A stretch of DNA of 64,000 bases, from NCBI RefSeq assembly GCF_016464365.1, contig NZ_JADCUC010000008.1:51401-115400 (forward strand). Reading direction: 5' to 3'. The position numbers were made by a program, and so were the translations under genes. The number at the start of each line of letters is the position of its first letter. Position 1 is the first letter of the stretch. Origin of the DNA: Sandaracinobacteroides hominis. GTDB lineage: Bacteria > Pseudomonadota > Alphaproteobacteria > Sphingomonadales > Sphingomonadaceae. Shown one piece after another: positions 17,331 through 24,681 of the stretch. The notes under the pieces were generated by a model that worked only from the letters and a program-made list of their open reading frames with translations, was not told where the DNA came from and did no database searches.

Positions 17331-18131
17331 ATGAAAGACACAGATACAGAGTTAATGCGCCGGATTGCCGAAGCGCTGGAACGGATTGCGCCGGAAGGCG
17401 CGGCTGCCGCCGATCCGGCGGCCGGGAAGGCCTTCCTGTGGGATGGCGGCACGTTGCAAGCCGCCGCGCTGGGCAATGTCCTGCCGATCGACCGCTTTGC
17501 CGGGGTAGATGCGCAAAGGGACGCGCTGATTCGCAACATCGGCGCGCACGCGCGGGGCGACGCGTCGCACGACATGCTGTTGTGGGGCGCGCGCGGGATG
17601 GGGAAATCGGCGCTGATCCGCAGCGTGGCCGTTGCCCAGGGTGTGGCGCTGGTGCAGGCGAGTGGAGACGCCTTGCATAGCCTTCCGGCGCTGTTTGCGA
17701 AGCTGCAGGGCGTGGACCGGCCCTTTATCCTGTATGTGGATGATCTGGCCTTTGCGGCCGCCGACCCCTCGGTGCGGGTGTTGCGGTCGCTGCTGGACGG
17801 AGGGATAGCAGAGCGGCCGGCGAATGTCCGCCTGGCCGTGACCTCGAATCACCGGCATCTTGTGGAGCGGGAAGCCACCGACAGCCGTCATGCGCGCGAC
17901 GCCGCCGACGACCAGCTGGCATTGGTCGATCGCTTCGGGATGGTGCTGGGCTTTCATGTGCCGGATCAGGACAGCTATCTGGAGATGGTACGGCGGCATC
18001 TGGCGGCCGAAGGGCTGGATTTCGTGGCCGAGGAGGCGACCGCCTTTGCGCTGGCAAGAGGGGGCAGGTCTGGGCGCACGGCCTGGCATTTCCGGACGCA
18101 GATGCTGGTGGACCGGGCGCAGCGGAGCTGA
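17331..18131 (+). CDS. DUF815 family AAA-type ATP-binding protein
   Basis: A 266-residue protein beginning MKDTDTELMRRIAEALERI. Walker A is LLWGARGMGKSALIR (about residues 84-98), Walker B is FILYVDDLAF, and VTSNHRHLV is sensor-1-like. These match DUF815, a bacterial AAA+ family with no settled function. It starts divergently from yajC with about 98 bp between and is a usual neighbour of the sec genes in sphingomonads. Downstream are two Fur-like boxes controlling the next gene, so it is probably monocistronic. Confidence 0.88.
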   Translation: MKDTDTELMRRIAEALERIAPEGAAAADPAAGKAFLWDGGTLQAAALGNVLPIDRFAGVDAQRDALIRNIGAHARGDASHDMLLWGARGMGKSALIRSVAVAQGVALVQASGDALHSLPALFAKLQGVDRPFILYVDDLAFAAADPSVRVLRSLLDGGIAERPANVRLAVTSNHRHLVEREATDSRHARDAADDQLALVDRFGMVLGFHVPDQDSYLEMVRRHLAAEGLDFVAEEATAFALARGGRSGRTAWHFRTQMLVDRAQRS

Positions 18132-18174
18132 TGCCGGTGCATTTTTTGGCTGGCGCAACATCGCAACTTGTATG

Positions 18175-18213
18175 TGCGACTAATTCGCAATAACTTTCTG
18201 CGACTCGTTCGCA
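18175..18213. promoter_or_regulatory. Two tandem Fur-like palindromic boxes
   Basis: Two 15-bp palindromes, TGCGACTAATTCGCA (18175-18189) and TGCGACTCGTTCGCA (18199-18213), share the form TGCGA-N5-TCGCA and start 24 bp apart. The layout fits the 7-1-7 Fur box, whose variant TGCGAAT-N-ATTCGCA is common ahead of iron-uptake genes. The second box ends 10 bp before the ATG at 18224, so a bound protein would block the ribosome site or promoter. The palindromes are directly visible; the assignment to Fur is inference. Confidence 0.6.
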
Positions 18214-18223
18214 GGAGAATGGC

Positions 18224-18628
18224 ATGCACGCCCTTACCCCCTTTTCCTTTTCGCCGCCGCCCGTCAGCATGCTGGGCGATGAAGCGCGGCTGTTCCTGAA
18301 GGCGGCGCGGATGTGGGTGATGCTGGCCCGCAACCATCGCAACCCGCGCCCCGTGCTGGGTGGATTGCTGGGCAGTGCGAACGCGCGCTTCTCGCTTTTG
18401 ATGGATACGGCGGTTTCTGCCTGGTCGGACCCGTTCACCACCTTTCCGCCCTGCGCGACGACGCTTTCGCCGGACGAGCATCTGCTGCTGAGCCTGCTGG
18501 CGAGCGCCGAGGCAGACGACGAGCATGGCTTTCACGAGTTGATCGGCGATCTTCTGCCGTGGACGGAACGGCAGCGCCTCTGGCAGGCGGCCGTGCGGCT
18601 GATGGCGGACCGCATCGGCGCCCGCTGA
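18224..18628 (+). CDS. Hypothetical protein behind Fur-like boxes
   Basis: A 134-residue cytosolic protein with no signal peptide or membrane segment. It is rich in helix-forming residues and contains ARMWVMLARNHRNPRP, PFTTFPPCATTLSPDEHLLL and QAAVRLMADRIG. I do not recognise the family. The start ATG follows the ribosome site AGGAGAA, which overlaps the end of the second palindromic box. Being behind two tandem Fur-like boxes suggests iron-dependent control. The S9 peptidase gene follows after 65 bp and seems to have its own ribosome site. The ORF has normal codon use for this genome and appears real. Confidence 0.7.
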   Translation: MHALTPFSFSPPPVSMLGDEARLFLKAARMWVMLARNHRNPRPVLGGLLGSANARFSLLMDTAVSAWSDPFTTFPPCATTLSPDEHLLLSLLASAEADDEHGFHELIGDLLPWTERQRLWQAAVRLMADRIGAR

Positions 18629-18693
18629 CGTCCGAGCGGATTGCACTTTCCCCGTGCCAGGCTAGCTTGGCGCAAAAGAAGGGAAAGTGACTG

Positions 18694-20769
18694 ATGAAAA
18701 TCCTGATTGCGGCGCTGCTTGCCGCCGCCGCGATGCCTGTGTTCGCCGCCTCCGCGCCGACATCTGCCGGGGCGGTGCCTGCCAGGGCCGACGATATCTA
18801 TCAGATTTCGATGGTGACCGGGCCGGAGCTGTCGGCCGACGGGCGCCGGGTGCTGTTCACGCGCGCCAGTTTCGACCGGCTGACGGATCGGCGCACGGGG
18901 GAGCTGTGGCTCGCGCATCTGGATGAGGCCGGCAAGGTCGTGGACAAGCGGCTGCTCGTGGCGCGCGATGTCGGCCCGCGCGGGGCGAGTTTTTCGCCGG
19001 ATGGCAGCCGCATCGCCTATGTGGCGCAAGCGCTGGGCAAGCCGCAGATCCATGTGATGGTGCTGGCGGAAGGCATCGGCAAGCCGGTGACGACAGGCGA
19101 CCTTTCGCCGGGTGCGCCGGTCTGGTCTCCGGATGGCACGAAGCTCGCGTTTACCGGGCGGGTAGAGGCGAAGCCGGTGAGCATCCCGGGAATGCCGGAG
19201 AAGACCAAGGGCGGTGACAGCGCGCCGGACCCGAAGATCATTTCCGAGCTGTTCTGGCGGGCGGATGGGGCGGGCGAGATCAAGCCGGGCGCGACGCATC
19301 TGTTCGTGGTCGATGCCGCGACCGGTGTGGTGTCGCAGCTGACGGTTGGCGACACCGACAAGGTGAATGGCGACGGTGGGCTGGACTGGCTGCCGAATGG
19401 CAAGGCCATCGTGGCGTCTTTCACGCCGGACCCGGTGAACGGGCCGCGCGAGATTGACCTTTACCTGTATGAAGCGCGGGTTGGGGAAACCGGCAAGGTT
19501 TGGCCGCCCGTGCAGCTGACCAGCCGGGCGGGCAGCGAATATGATCCGCAGGTGTCGCCGGACGGCAAGACGGTGGCGTTTGTCGGCTCTGCCGCCAGCA
19601 CGGAATTCTATGACATGCCGGAGCTGTGGACGACGTCGTCCACGCCGGGCGGGCCCGTTACGCACCTGTCCAGGTCGCTGGACCGGCCGATCGATGCGAT
19701 GGCGTGGCGGGAGGACGGCGGCGCCATCCTTGCGCTCTATAGCGACGAGGGGGTGCAGCGGGTCGGCGAGATTTCGGCTGCAACCGGGGAGAACCGGGTG
19801 GTGGTGCCGATGGTTGGTGGCACGCGCCTGTATCTGCCCTCGTCTGGCGGGCAGTTCAGTGCTGCAGCCGGCCGCTTTGCCTGGACCAGCGCCTTTACCG
19901 ACCGCCCCACTGGGCTGGGCGTCAGCACCGGCGCTGCGCAGACCGACGGCATCGATTTCAATGCCGGCTGGGCCGCCACGCGCAAGGCGGCGCGGATCGA
20001 GGAAGTGAATGTGAAAAGCCGCGCCGACGGGCGGCGGGTGCAGGGCTGGATAGCCTATCCACCGGACTTCAAGCCGGGCAAGCGCTACCCGATGATCCTG
20101 GACATCCATGGCGGGCCCAACAGCGACTATGGCCCCTTCTATTCCATCACCCACAGCCTCTATGCGGCGGCGGGCTATATCGTGCTGTTCACAAATCCGC
20201 GCGGATCGATCGGCTATGGCCGGGAGTTCGCCAATCTGATCACCAACGCCTATCCGGGGCAGGACCATGACGACCTGATGACGATGGTCGATGAAGTGGC
20301 GAAGCGGCCCTATGTGGACGGGCGCAACCTGTTCATCGGTGGCGGATCGGGCGGCGGCGTGCTGACGCTGTGGGCGATCGGCAAGGAGCCGGACAAGTTC
20401 CGCGCCGCGGTTGCGCTGCGCCCAGTGGTGGACTGGACCGATCAGGTGACCACCGCGGACGGCAGCGCCTTCTTCATGAAGCACTGGATGGGAGCGACGC
20501 CCTGGGAAAAGCCGGAGCTCTATTTCAGCCGCTCGCCCTTCAGCCTGGCCGGGCAGATCAAGACGCCGACCTTGCTGATCACCGGCGAGAATGATTACCG
20601 CACGCCGATCAGCCAGACGGAGCAGATGTTTGGCGCCCTGAAGCTGCGGGGGATGGACGCGACGATGATCCGCCTGCCCGGCGCCGGGCATGGCATGGGA
20701 CGGCCGAGCCAGTGGCTGCAGTCGGTGCTGGCGCCGATCGACTTTTTTGACCAGCGCAAGGTGAAATGA
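18694..20769 (+). CDS. S9 family (prolyl oligopeptidase-type) peptidase, secreted
   Basis: A 691-residue serine peptidase. A signal peptide (MKILIAALLAAAAMPVFAAS) is cleaved near residue 20. The N-terminal half is a beta-propeller with repeated SPDG blocks (SPDGSRIAY, SPDGTKLAF, SPDGKTVAF). The C-terminal alpha/beta hydrolase carries the triad Ser552 (GGSGGG), Asp634 (GENDYR) and His666 (GAGHGMG). Such enzymes remove dipeptides or cut short peptides in the periplasm. A strong terminator follows directly, so it is the end of its transcript. Confidence 0.92.
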   Translation: MKILIAALLAAAAMPVFAASAPTSAGAVPARADDIYQISMVTGPELSADGRRVLFTRASFDRLTDRRTGELWLAHLDEAGKVVDKRLLVARDVGPRGASFSPDGSRIAYVAQALGKPQIHVMVLAEGIGKPVTTGDLSPGAPVWSPDGTKLAFTGRVEAKPVSIPGMPEKTKGGDSAPDPKIISELFWRADGAGEIKPGATHLFVVDAATGVVSQLTVGDTDKVNGDGGLDWLPNGKAIVASFTPDPVNGPREIDLYLYEARVGETGKVWPPVQLTSRAGSEYDPQVSPDGKTVAFVGSAASTEFYDMPELWTTSSTPGGPVTHLSRSLDRPIDAMAWREDGGAILALYSDEGVQRVGEISAATGENRVVVPMVGGTRLYLPSSGGQFSAAAGRFAWTSAFTDRPTGLGVSTGAAQTDGIDFNAGWAATRKAARIEEVNVKSRADGRRVQGWIAYPPDFKPGKRYPMILDIHGGPNSDYGPFYSITHSLYAAAGYIVLFTNPRGSIGYGREFANLITNAYPGQDHDDLMTMVDEVAKRPYVDGRNLFIGGGSGGGVLTLWAIGKEPDKFRAAVALRPVVDWTDQVTTADGSAFFMKHWMGATPWEKPELYFSRSPFSLAGQIKTPTLLITGENDYRTPISQTEQMFGALKLRGMDATMIRLPGAGHGMGRPSQWLQSVLAPIDFFDQRKVK

Positions 20770-20776
20770 GGATGAA

Positions 20777-20804
20777 GCCCCCGTCGGCGGACGGGGGCCT
20801 TTTT
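20777..20804 (+). terminator. Rho-independent terminator after the S9 peptidase
   Basis: The arms gcccccgtc and gacgggggc form a perfect 9-bp stem with a 4-base loop, followed by CTTTTT. It starts 8 bp after the peptidase stop codon and separates it from the convergent bactofilin gene. Confidence 0.92.
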
Positions 20805-20829
20805 CCGTCGCCCCCGGCAGAGGACAGGT

Positions 20830-21270
20830 TCAGTCGTTTACGACTGCCTGCAGGACGGGCGCTTCGGGCCGCTTCAGGCTGAAGCGGCCTTCGACCTGGC
20901 TGCCCTGCTCCATGGTCAGCGTTTCGTAGGTGACGTCGCCCTCGATGCGGGCGCTGGCCTGGATTACCAGTTCGCGCACATGGATCGAGCCTTCGACGCG
21001 GCCGGCGAGGCGGGCGGTTTCCGCGGTTACGGCGCCGCGAATCACGCTGTCTGTTCCCTGCACCAGCGTGGCGCAGGAGATGTCGCCCTCCACCCGGCCA
21101 TCGAGGTGCAGATCGACCGTCGCCGAGATATTGCCGGTGACGGTGACATCGCCGCCGATCACCGAAAAGCTGGCCGAGCGCGCGCCGGCAGATGACTTAG
21201 CCGGCTGCGACATTGGCGATCCCCCCGGTGATACCCTTTGATCGGGTGTCTGCTTTGATTTCGAGAACAT
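20830..21270 (-). CDS. Bactofilin (polymer-forming cytoskeletal protein)
   Basis: A 146-residue protein. The N-terminus MFSKSK resembles the short membrane-binding tip of bactofilins. The core (about residues 35-130) is a right-handed beta-helix with repeated GxVxG steps: GDVTVTGNISATVDLHLDGR, EGDISC, GRVEGSIHV. Bactofilins form filaments that position cell-wall enzymes. The first 74 bp lie inside the end of the M23 peptidase gene upstream, an overlap that ties the two products together. A later ATG at 21213 also has a G-rich ribosome site, so a shorter form is possible. Confidence 0.92.
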   Translation of the reverse strand: MFSKSKQTPDQRVSPGGSPMSQPAKSSAGARSASFSVIGGDVTVTGNISATVDLHLDGRVEGDISCATLVQGTDSVIRGAVTAETARLAGRVEGSIHVRELVIQASARIEGDVTYETLTMEQGSQVEGRFSLKRPEAPVLQAVVND

Positions 21271-22366
21271 GCGGGTTCGCCTCCAGGAAACGACGGGGGT
21301 TCACGGCAATGCCGTTTACGCGGATTTCGAAATGCAGGTGGGTGCCGGTCGAACGTCCGGTGGAGCCCATCCGGCCGATCTGCTGGCCGGATGCGACGCG
21401 TTGACCGACGCCTGCGGTGAAGCCGGAAAGGTGGGCGTAGCGGGTGAGCAGGCCGTGGCCGTGATCGATCTCCATCACATTGCCATAGCCGCTCTTCACG
21501 CCGGCAAAGCTGACACGGCCGGGGGCGGCGGCGCGGATCGGGGTGCCGTGGGCGCCGCGGAAATCGAGGCCGGCGTGCAACGCGCGCTGGGACGTGAAAG
21601 GATCGGCGCGATAGCCGAAGCCGCTGGAAAGCTCCATCCGGTCTGTCGGCAGGCCGGTGGGGACGGCGAGAAGGAGATTTTCCAGCTGTTCCATCCGGTT
21701 GAGAATAGCGGAGAGACGCCTGAGTGCCGGATCAAGGGAGCCGGCGTTGCTGCGCGCGTCTTTGCCTTTGAAGGGAATGAAGGGGCCGCCCTGTGCGCTT
21801 CTGTCGTTGGATCTGAGCCCCACTGCCTGCAGGGCGGTTTCCGCCCGGCTTATCCGGCTTTCGGCGACTTTGGTCAGCGATTGCAGCATCTGGTCCTGCC
21901 GGCCCTCGATTTCCTTCAGGCGGGCGACCTGCTTTCCATCCTGCGGCGGGGCGGATGCCGCAGGCTGTTCCGATGCCTTCGGCAGCGGCTGCGCAGGGAT
22001 CGCCTTGCCGAAATGGCTTTCGAAGAGCGCCTCCATATCATCCTGCCGCTGGTCCAGCGTTGCCGCTATGCCTTCGACCGTTTGCCGTTCGGCGGCGACG
22101 CGGGCTTCGGCGTGTTCGACGGCGGCTGCGCGGGCGTCGACATCGCCCGCCTTCCAGCTGGTCCAGGCCTGCCAGGCGACGAGCGCTGCCGTGCCGGCGA
22201 GCCAGAGGGCCAGAACGCAGAGCGCAAGCGTGGCGGCCCGGCGCTGCAGCCGGGCGCTGATGTGCAGGAAACGGACATGGCCAGACGTCCGCACATAGAT
22301 TTCATGATCGCGAAACAGATTGTTCCACGTCCCGAAACCGAAGTTCCGGCGCTGCGCATTCTGCAC
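21197..22366 (-). CDS. M23 family (LytM-type) metallopeptidase
   Basis: A 389-residue cell-wall peptidase anchored in the inner membrane. The N-terminus carries RDHEIYVRTSGHVRFLHISA, a block typical of sphingomonad M23 proteins, then one membrane segment (about residues 45-67), a coiled-coil region (about 75-180) and the peptidase domain. Zinc ligands are visible in HAGLDFRG and HLHFE, with the intermediate GHGLLTRYAHLSG. It starts at GTG after GGGGGTCGC. The gene overlaps the bactofilin gene by 74 bp, as in other bacteria where the bactofilin localises the enzyme. Confidence 0.92.
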   Translation of the reverse strand: MQNAQRRNFGFGTWNNLFRDHEIYVRTSGHVRFLHISARLQRRAATLALCVLALWLAGTAALVAWQAWTSWKAGDVDARAAAVEHAEARVAAERQTVEGIAATLDQRQDDMEALFESHFGKAIPAQPLPKASEQPAASAPPQDGKQVARLKEIEGRQDQMLQSLTKVAESRISRAETALQAVGLRSNDRSAQGGPFIPFKGKDARSNAGSLDPALRRLSAILNRMEQLENLLLAVPTGLPTDRMELSSGFGYRADPFTSQRALHAGLDFRGAHGTPIRAAAPGRVSFAGVKSGYGNVMEIDHGHGLLTRYAHLSGFTAGVGQRVASGQQIGRMGSTGRSTGTHLHFEIRVNGIAVNPRRFLEANPHVLEIKADTRSKGITGGIANVAAG

Positions 22367-22577
22367 GTGGAGCGACCCCCGTTACTGAACTGGCCTGCGG
22401 CGTAGCAGGCGGGGGGACAGAGTCCGATTCACCATGTTGGATTGCCGCGACGAGACGAGCGGCTTCTGCGGCAGAACGTGCCAATAGTCAGGGAACTATC
22501 ATCGGGATGCAGGAAATGCCTGACAGCAGGCGACATTCCGTGGCCGGAGTTGGCTGCGCCGGCGAGGATGTGCGCCC

Positions 22578-23117
22578 TCAGCCCTTTAGACGGCTCGCAT
22601 ATTTCTGCATGAATTTCCGTACCTTGGGGCTGACTACGGCGGTGCAATAGGGATTATTGTCACCGACTCGGTCGAAATATTCCTGATGCTCGGCCTCGGC
22701 CTCGTACCAGGGGGCGGCGGGTTCGATCGTGGTGACGATCGGCTGCTCGAAATCCGCCTGCGCACGGGCAATCGCGGCCTTCGCCTCTGCCTGCTGGGCG
22801 GCATTCTGCGGGAAGACGGCGGAGCGGTATTGCGGGCCTACGTCGTTGCCCTGCCGGTTCAGCTGGGTAGGATCGTGGGTGGCGAAGAAGATGTCGAGGA
22901 GGTCGGCATAGGGGATTTTCGCCGGGTCGAACACGATCTTCACAGCCTCTGCATGTCCGGTGTCGCCGCCGCAGACCTGGCGGTAGCTGGGCTGCGCGAC
23001 ATGGCCGCCGGTATAGCCGCTTTCCACGCTCTGAACGCCTTCCAGCCGGTCGAAGACCGCCTCGGTGCACCAGAAGCATCCACCCGCCACTACCGCCGTT
23101 TCCAGTCCGTCGCCCAC
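22578..23117 (-). CDS. msrA: Peptide-methionine (S)-S-oxide reductase
   Basis: A 179-residue enzyme that repairs oxidised methionine. The catalytic motif GGCFWCTEA places the nucleophile at Cys14; [22 protein letters not shown] and AEHQEYF are further family blocks. The GTG at 23117, after AAAGGACGG, is the best start; the frame stays open upstream but that part resembles nothing. About 210 bp separate its stop from the M23 gene, with no clear signal. Confidence 0.93.
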   Translation of the reverse strand: MGDGLETAVVAGGCFWCTEAVFDRLEGVQSVESGYTGGHVAQPSYRQVCGGDTGHAEAVKIVFDPAKIPYADLLDIFFATHDPTQLNRQGNDVGPQYRSAVFPQNAAQQAEAKAAIARAQADFEQPIVTTIEPAAPWYEAEAEHQEYFDRVGDNNPYCTAVVSPKVRKFMQKYASRLKG

Positions 23118-23197
23118 GTGCCGTCCTTTCGCCCGCGCGACTTGCGCTGAAACGGGAATAGTGACTGATCGCGCAAGAACAAGTCCCACAACGGAAA

Positions 23198-23226
23198 GGG
23201 GCCGGCAGGTTTCCCCTGCCGGCCCC
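23198..23226. terminator. Strong hairpin between msrA and the secreted protease
   Basis: The arms ggggccggcagg and cctgccggcccc form a 12-bp perfect stem with a short loop. It lies 24 bp after the stop of the minus-strand protease and ahead of msrA. The T-run is short, so it may act as a terminator or as an RNA-stabilising hairpin. Confidence 0.7.
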
Positions 23227-23249
23227 TCGCCTTGCGTCAATCGTGCAAA

Positions 23250-24413
23250 TCAGGCCTTGGCGGTATCCATCCGGCGGCGGCGCGCCATGCCACCCACCAG
23301 GCCGAAGCCGGCGATCATCATCGCCCAGGTGCCGGCCTCTGGAATGGGGGCACCCGCCCACATGCTGTTGCGGATGAACTGGTCGTGGATGTAGATCGGC
23401 ACATAGCCGCTAAACTCACCGCAGCTGCTCTGCAGGCCAGGGAGGCAGTCGCCAAAGCCAGTTCCGAACGAGAGTCCGTAGCTGTTGACCGAGGCAAGCT
23501 TGCCATCGATGAAGCCCGGCCCGCCCGAATCGCCACCGGCGACACCGACTTCGCGTGCACCAACGCCGAACTGGAAGAACTCCAACCCGCCCGTTACGGC
23601 ATAGCCAATGCGCCCGGCCATATCGTTGTTCAGCGTGCCGTTATCGAGATCCGAGACAAAGGACTTGTCGATCTCGGCCGTGCCGAAGAAATTCTCGCCG
23701 GCGACAACGTCGGTGAAGAAGCCGCCGAACGCAGCGTCGCCCCAGGCGTAGTCGTAGATGTTGTCGCCCTCGCGCAGCCAGCCCGTCTGCGAGTTGGAGC
23801 CAAGTGCGCCGCCCACGGTGGAGCGTCCACCATAGCCCGCGACGTTGAAGCCGGAGCCGGTGAGGTCACCCCCGGTATAGAGGCCATAGCGCTCGAAGGC
23901 GGACGGCGCATTGGAGGCGAGGCGCAGCACCGCGATGTCGTTCTGATCGATGACTTCGCCGGTGTAGCTCGGGTTCACGAAATAATCGGTGACGTCGATG
24001 GCGACGGCATTCACGCTGAACGGCGTACGCTCGTTCGGGTTACCGGTGAAGAAATAGGCGGTTGTCTTGAGCGGATTGGGCGTGCCGGCGCCGTCGCTGA
24101 CGCAGTGGCCGGCGGTGACGATGGAGCGCGAGCTGACCAGCGAGCCGCTGCAGATGAAGCGCCCGCCCGGACCATAATCCATGATGAGGGCTACGACGCC
24201 CGACTTGTTGGAGCTGGGGAAGAACAGCGGATTGCCGCCGCCGACCCCGGTGATTCCGTCGGATGTAGGCGTCATCCCGACGATGGCGTTCTGGGCAGTC
24301 CACTGCAGACCGTCCCGGATACCGGAAACGATGTTTCCCTTGGCGTTGGCGACGCCGTGAAATCCGACGACCGCAGACGCAACTGCGGCAAGCGCAAGCA
24401 CTTTGTTCTTCAT
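23250..24413 (-). CDS. Secreted S1 (trypsin-like) protease with PEPxxWA-like sorting tail
   Basis: A 387-residue exported protein. Signal peptide: MKNKVLALAAVASAVVGFHG followed by VANA. The catalytic triad is visible as TAGHC (His), QNDIAVLRL (Asp) and GDSGGP (Ser). The C-terminus has the sequence PEAGTWAMMIAGFGLVGG followed by MARRRR: a short motif, a hydrophobic helix and a basic tail, the layout of exosortase sorting signals. Sphingomonads usually have PEPxxWAM; here the second proline is alanine. The substrate is unknown. An exosortase (XrtV) is encoded 11 kb away in this window and could process it. Confidence 0.88.
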   Translation of the reverse strand: MKNKVLALAAVASAVVGFHGVANAKGNIVSGIRDGLQWTAQNAIVGMTPTSDGITGVGGGNPLFFPSSNKSGVVALIMDYGPGGRFICSGSLVSSRSIVTAGHCVSDGAGTPNPLKTTAYFFTGNPNERTPFSVNAVAIDVTDYFVNPSYTGEVIDQNDIAVLRLASNAPSAFERYGLYTGGDLTGSGFNVAGYGGRSTVGGALGSNSQTGWLREGDNIYDYAWGDAAFGGFFTDVVAGENFFGTAEIDKSFVSDLDNGTLNNDMAGRIGYAVTGGLEFFQFGVGAREVGVAGGDSGGPGFIDGKLASVNSYGLSFGTGFGDCLPGLQSSCGEFSGYVPIYIHDQFIRNSMWAGAPIPEAGTWAMMIAGFGLVGGMARRRRMDTAKA

Positions 24414-24634
24414 GAGATGCCCCTAATTAAGCTTAACCCCTGTGCAGATTGGTAACCGAACGATTGCATTTGGCAACTGCATTCCGCGACATGTCAGCGA
24501 CCAAATCGTTAATGCCGTTTTCCAACAATATGTTAGCAGGGTGCGGCAGATTGCGCAGCAGGCTGCCGGCGCCGAAATCCGGGGTAATTCCGAGTCGGGG
24601 AGGCGGGTGAAATTTGAACTGCCGATGAATCCGA

Positions 24635-24664
24635 GGGAGGGGAGAACAGCCGCTCTCCCCTCCC
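24635..24664. terminator. Hairpin downstream of the TonB-dependent receptor
   Basis: The arms gggaggggaga and tctcccctccc form an 11-bp perfect stem around an 8-base loop, 17 bp beyond the receptor stop on the minus strand. No strong T-run follows, so termination is likely but not certain. The remaining 200 bp up to the protease start hold its promoter region and no gene. Confidence 0.7.
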
Positions 24665-24681
24665 CGATCATGCTCGCTTCT

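Noticed and set aside
18532..20691. 719-codon frame on the minus strand
   Set aside because: It is the shadow of the S9 peptidase, whose catalytic triad is complete.
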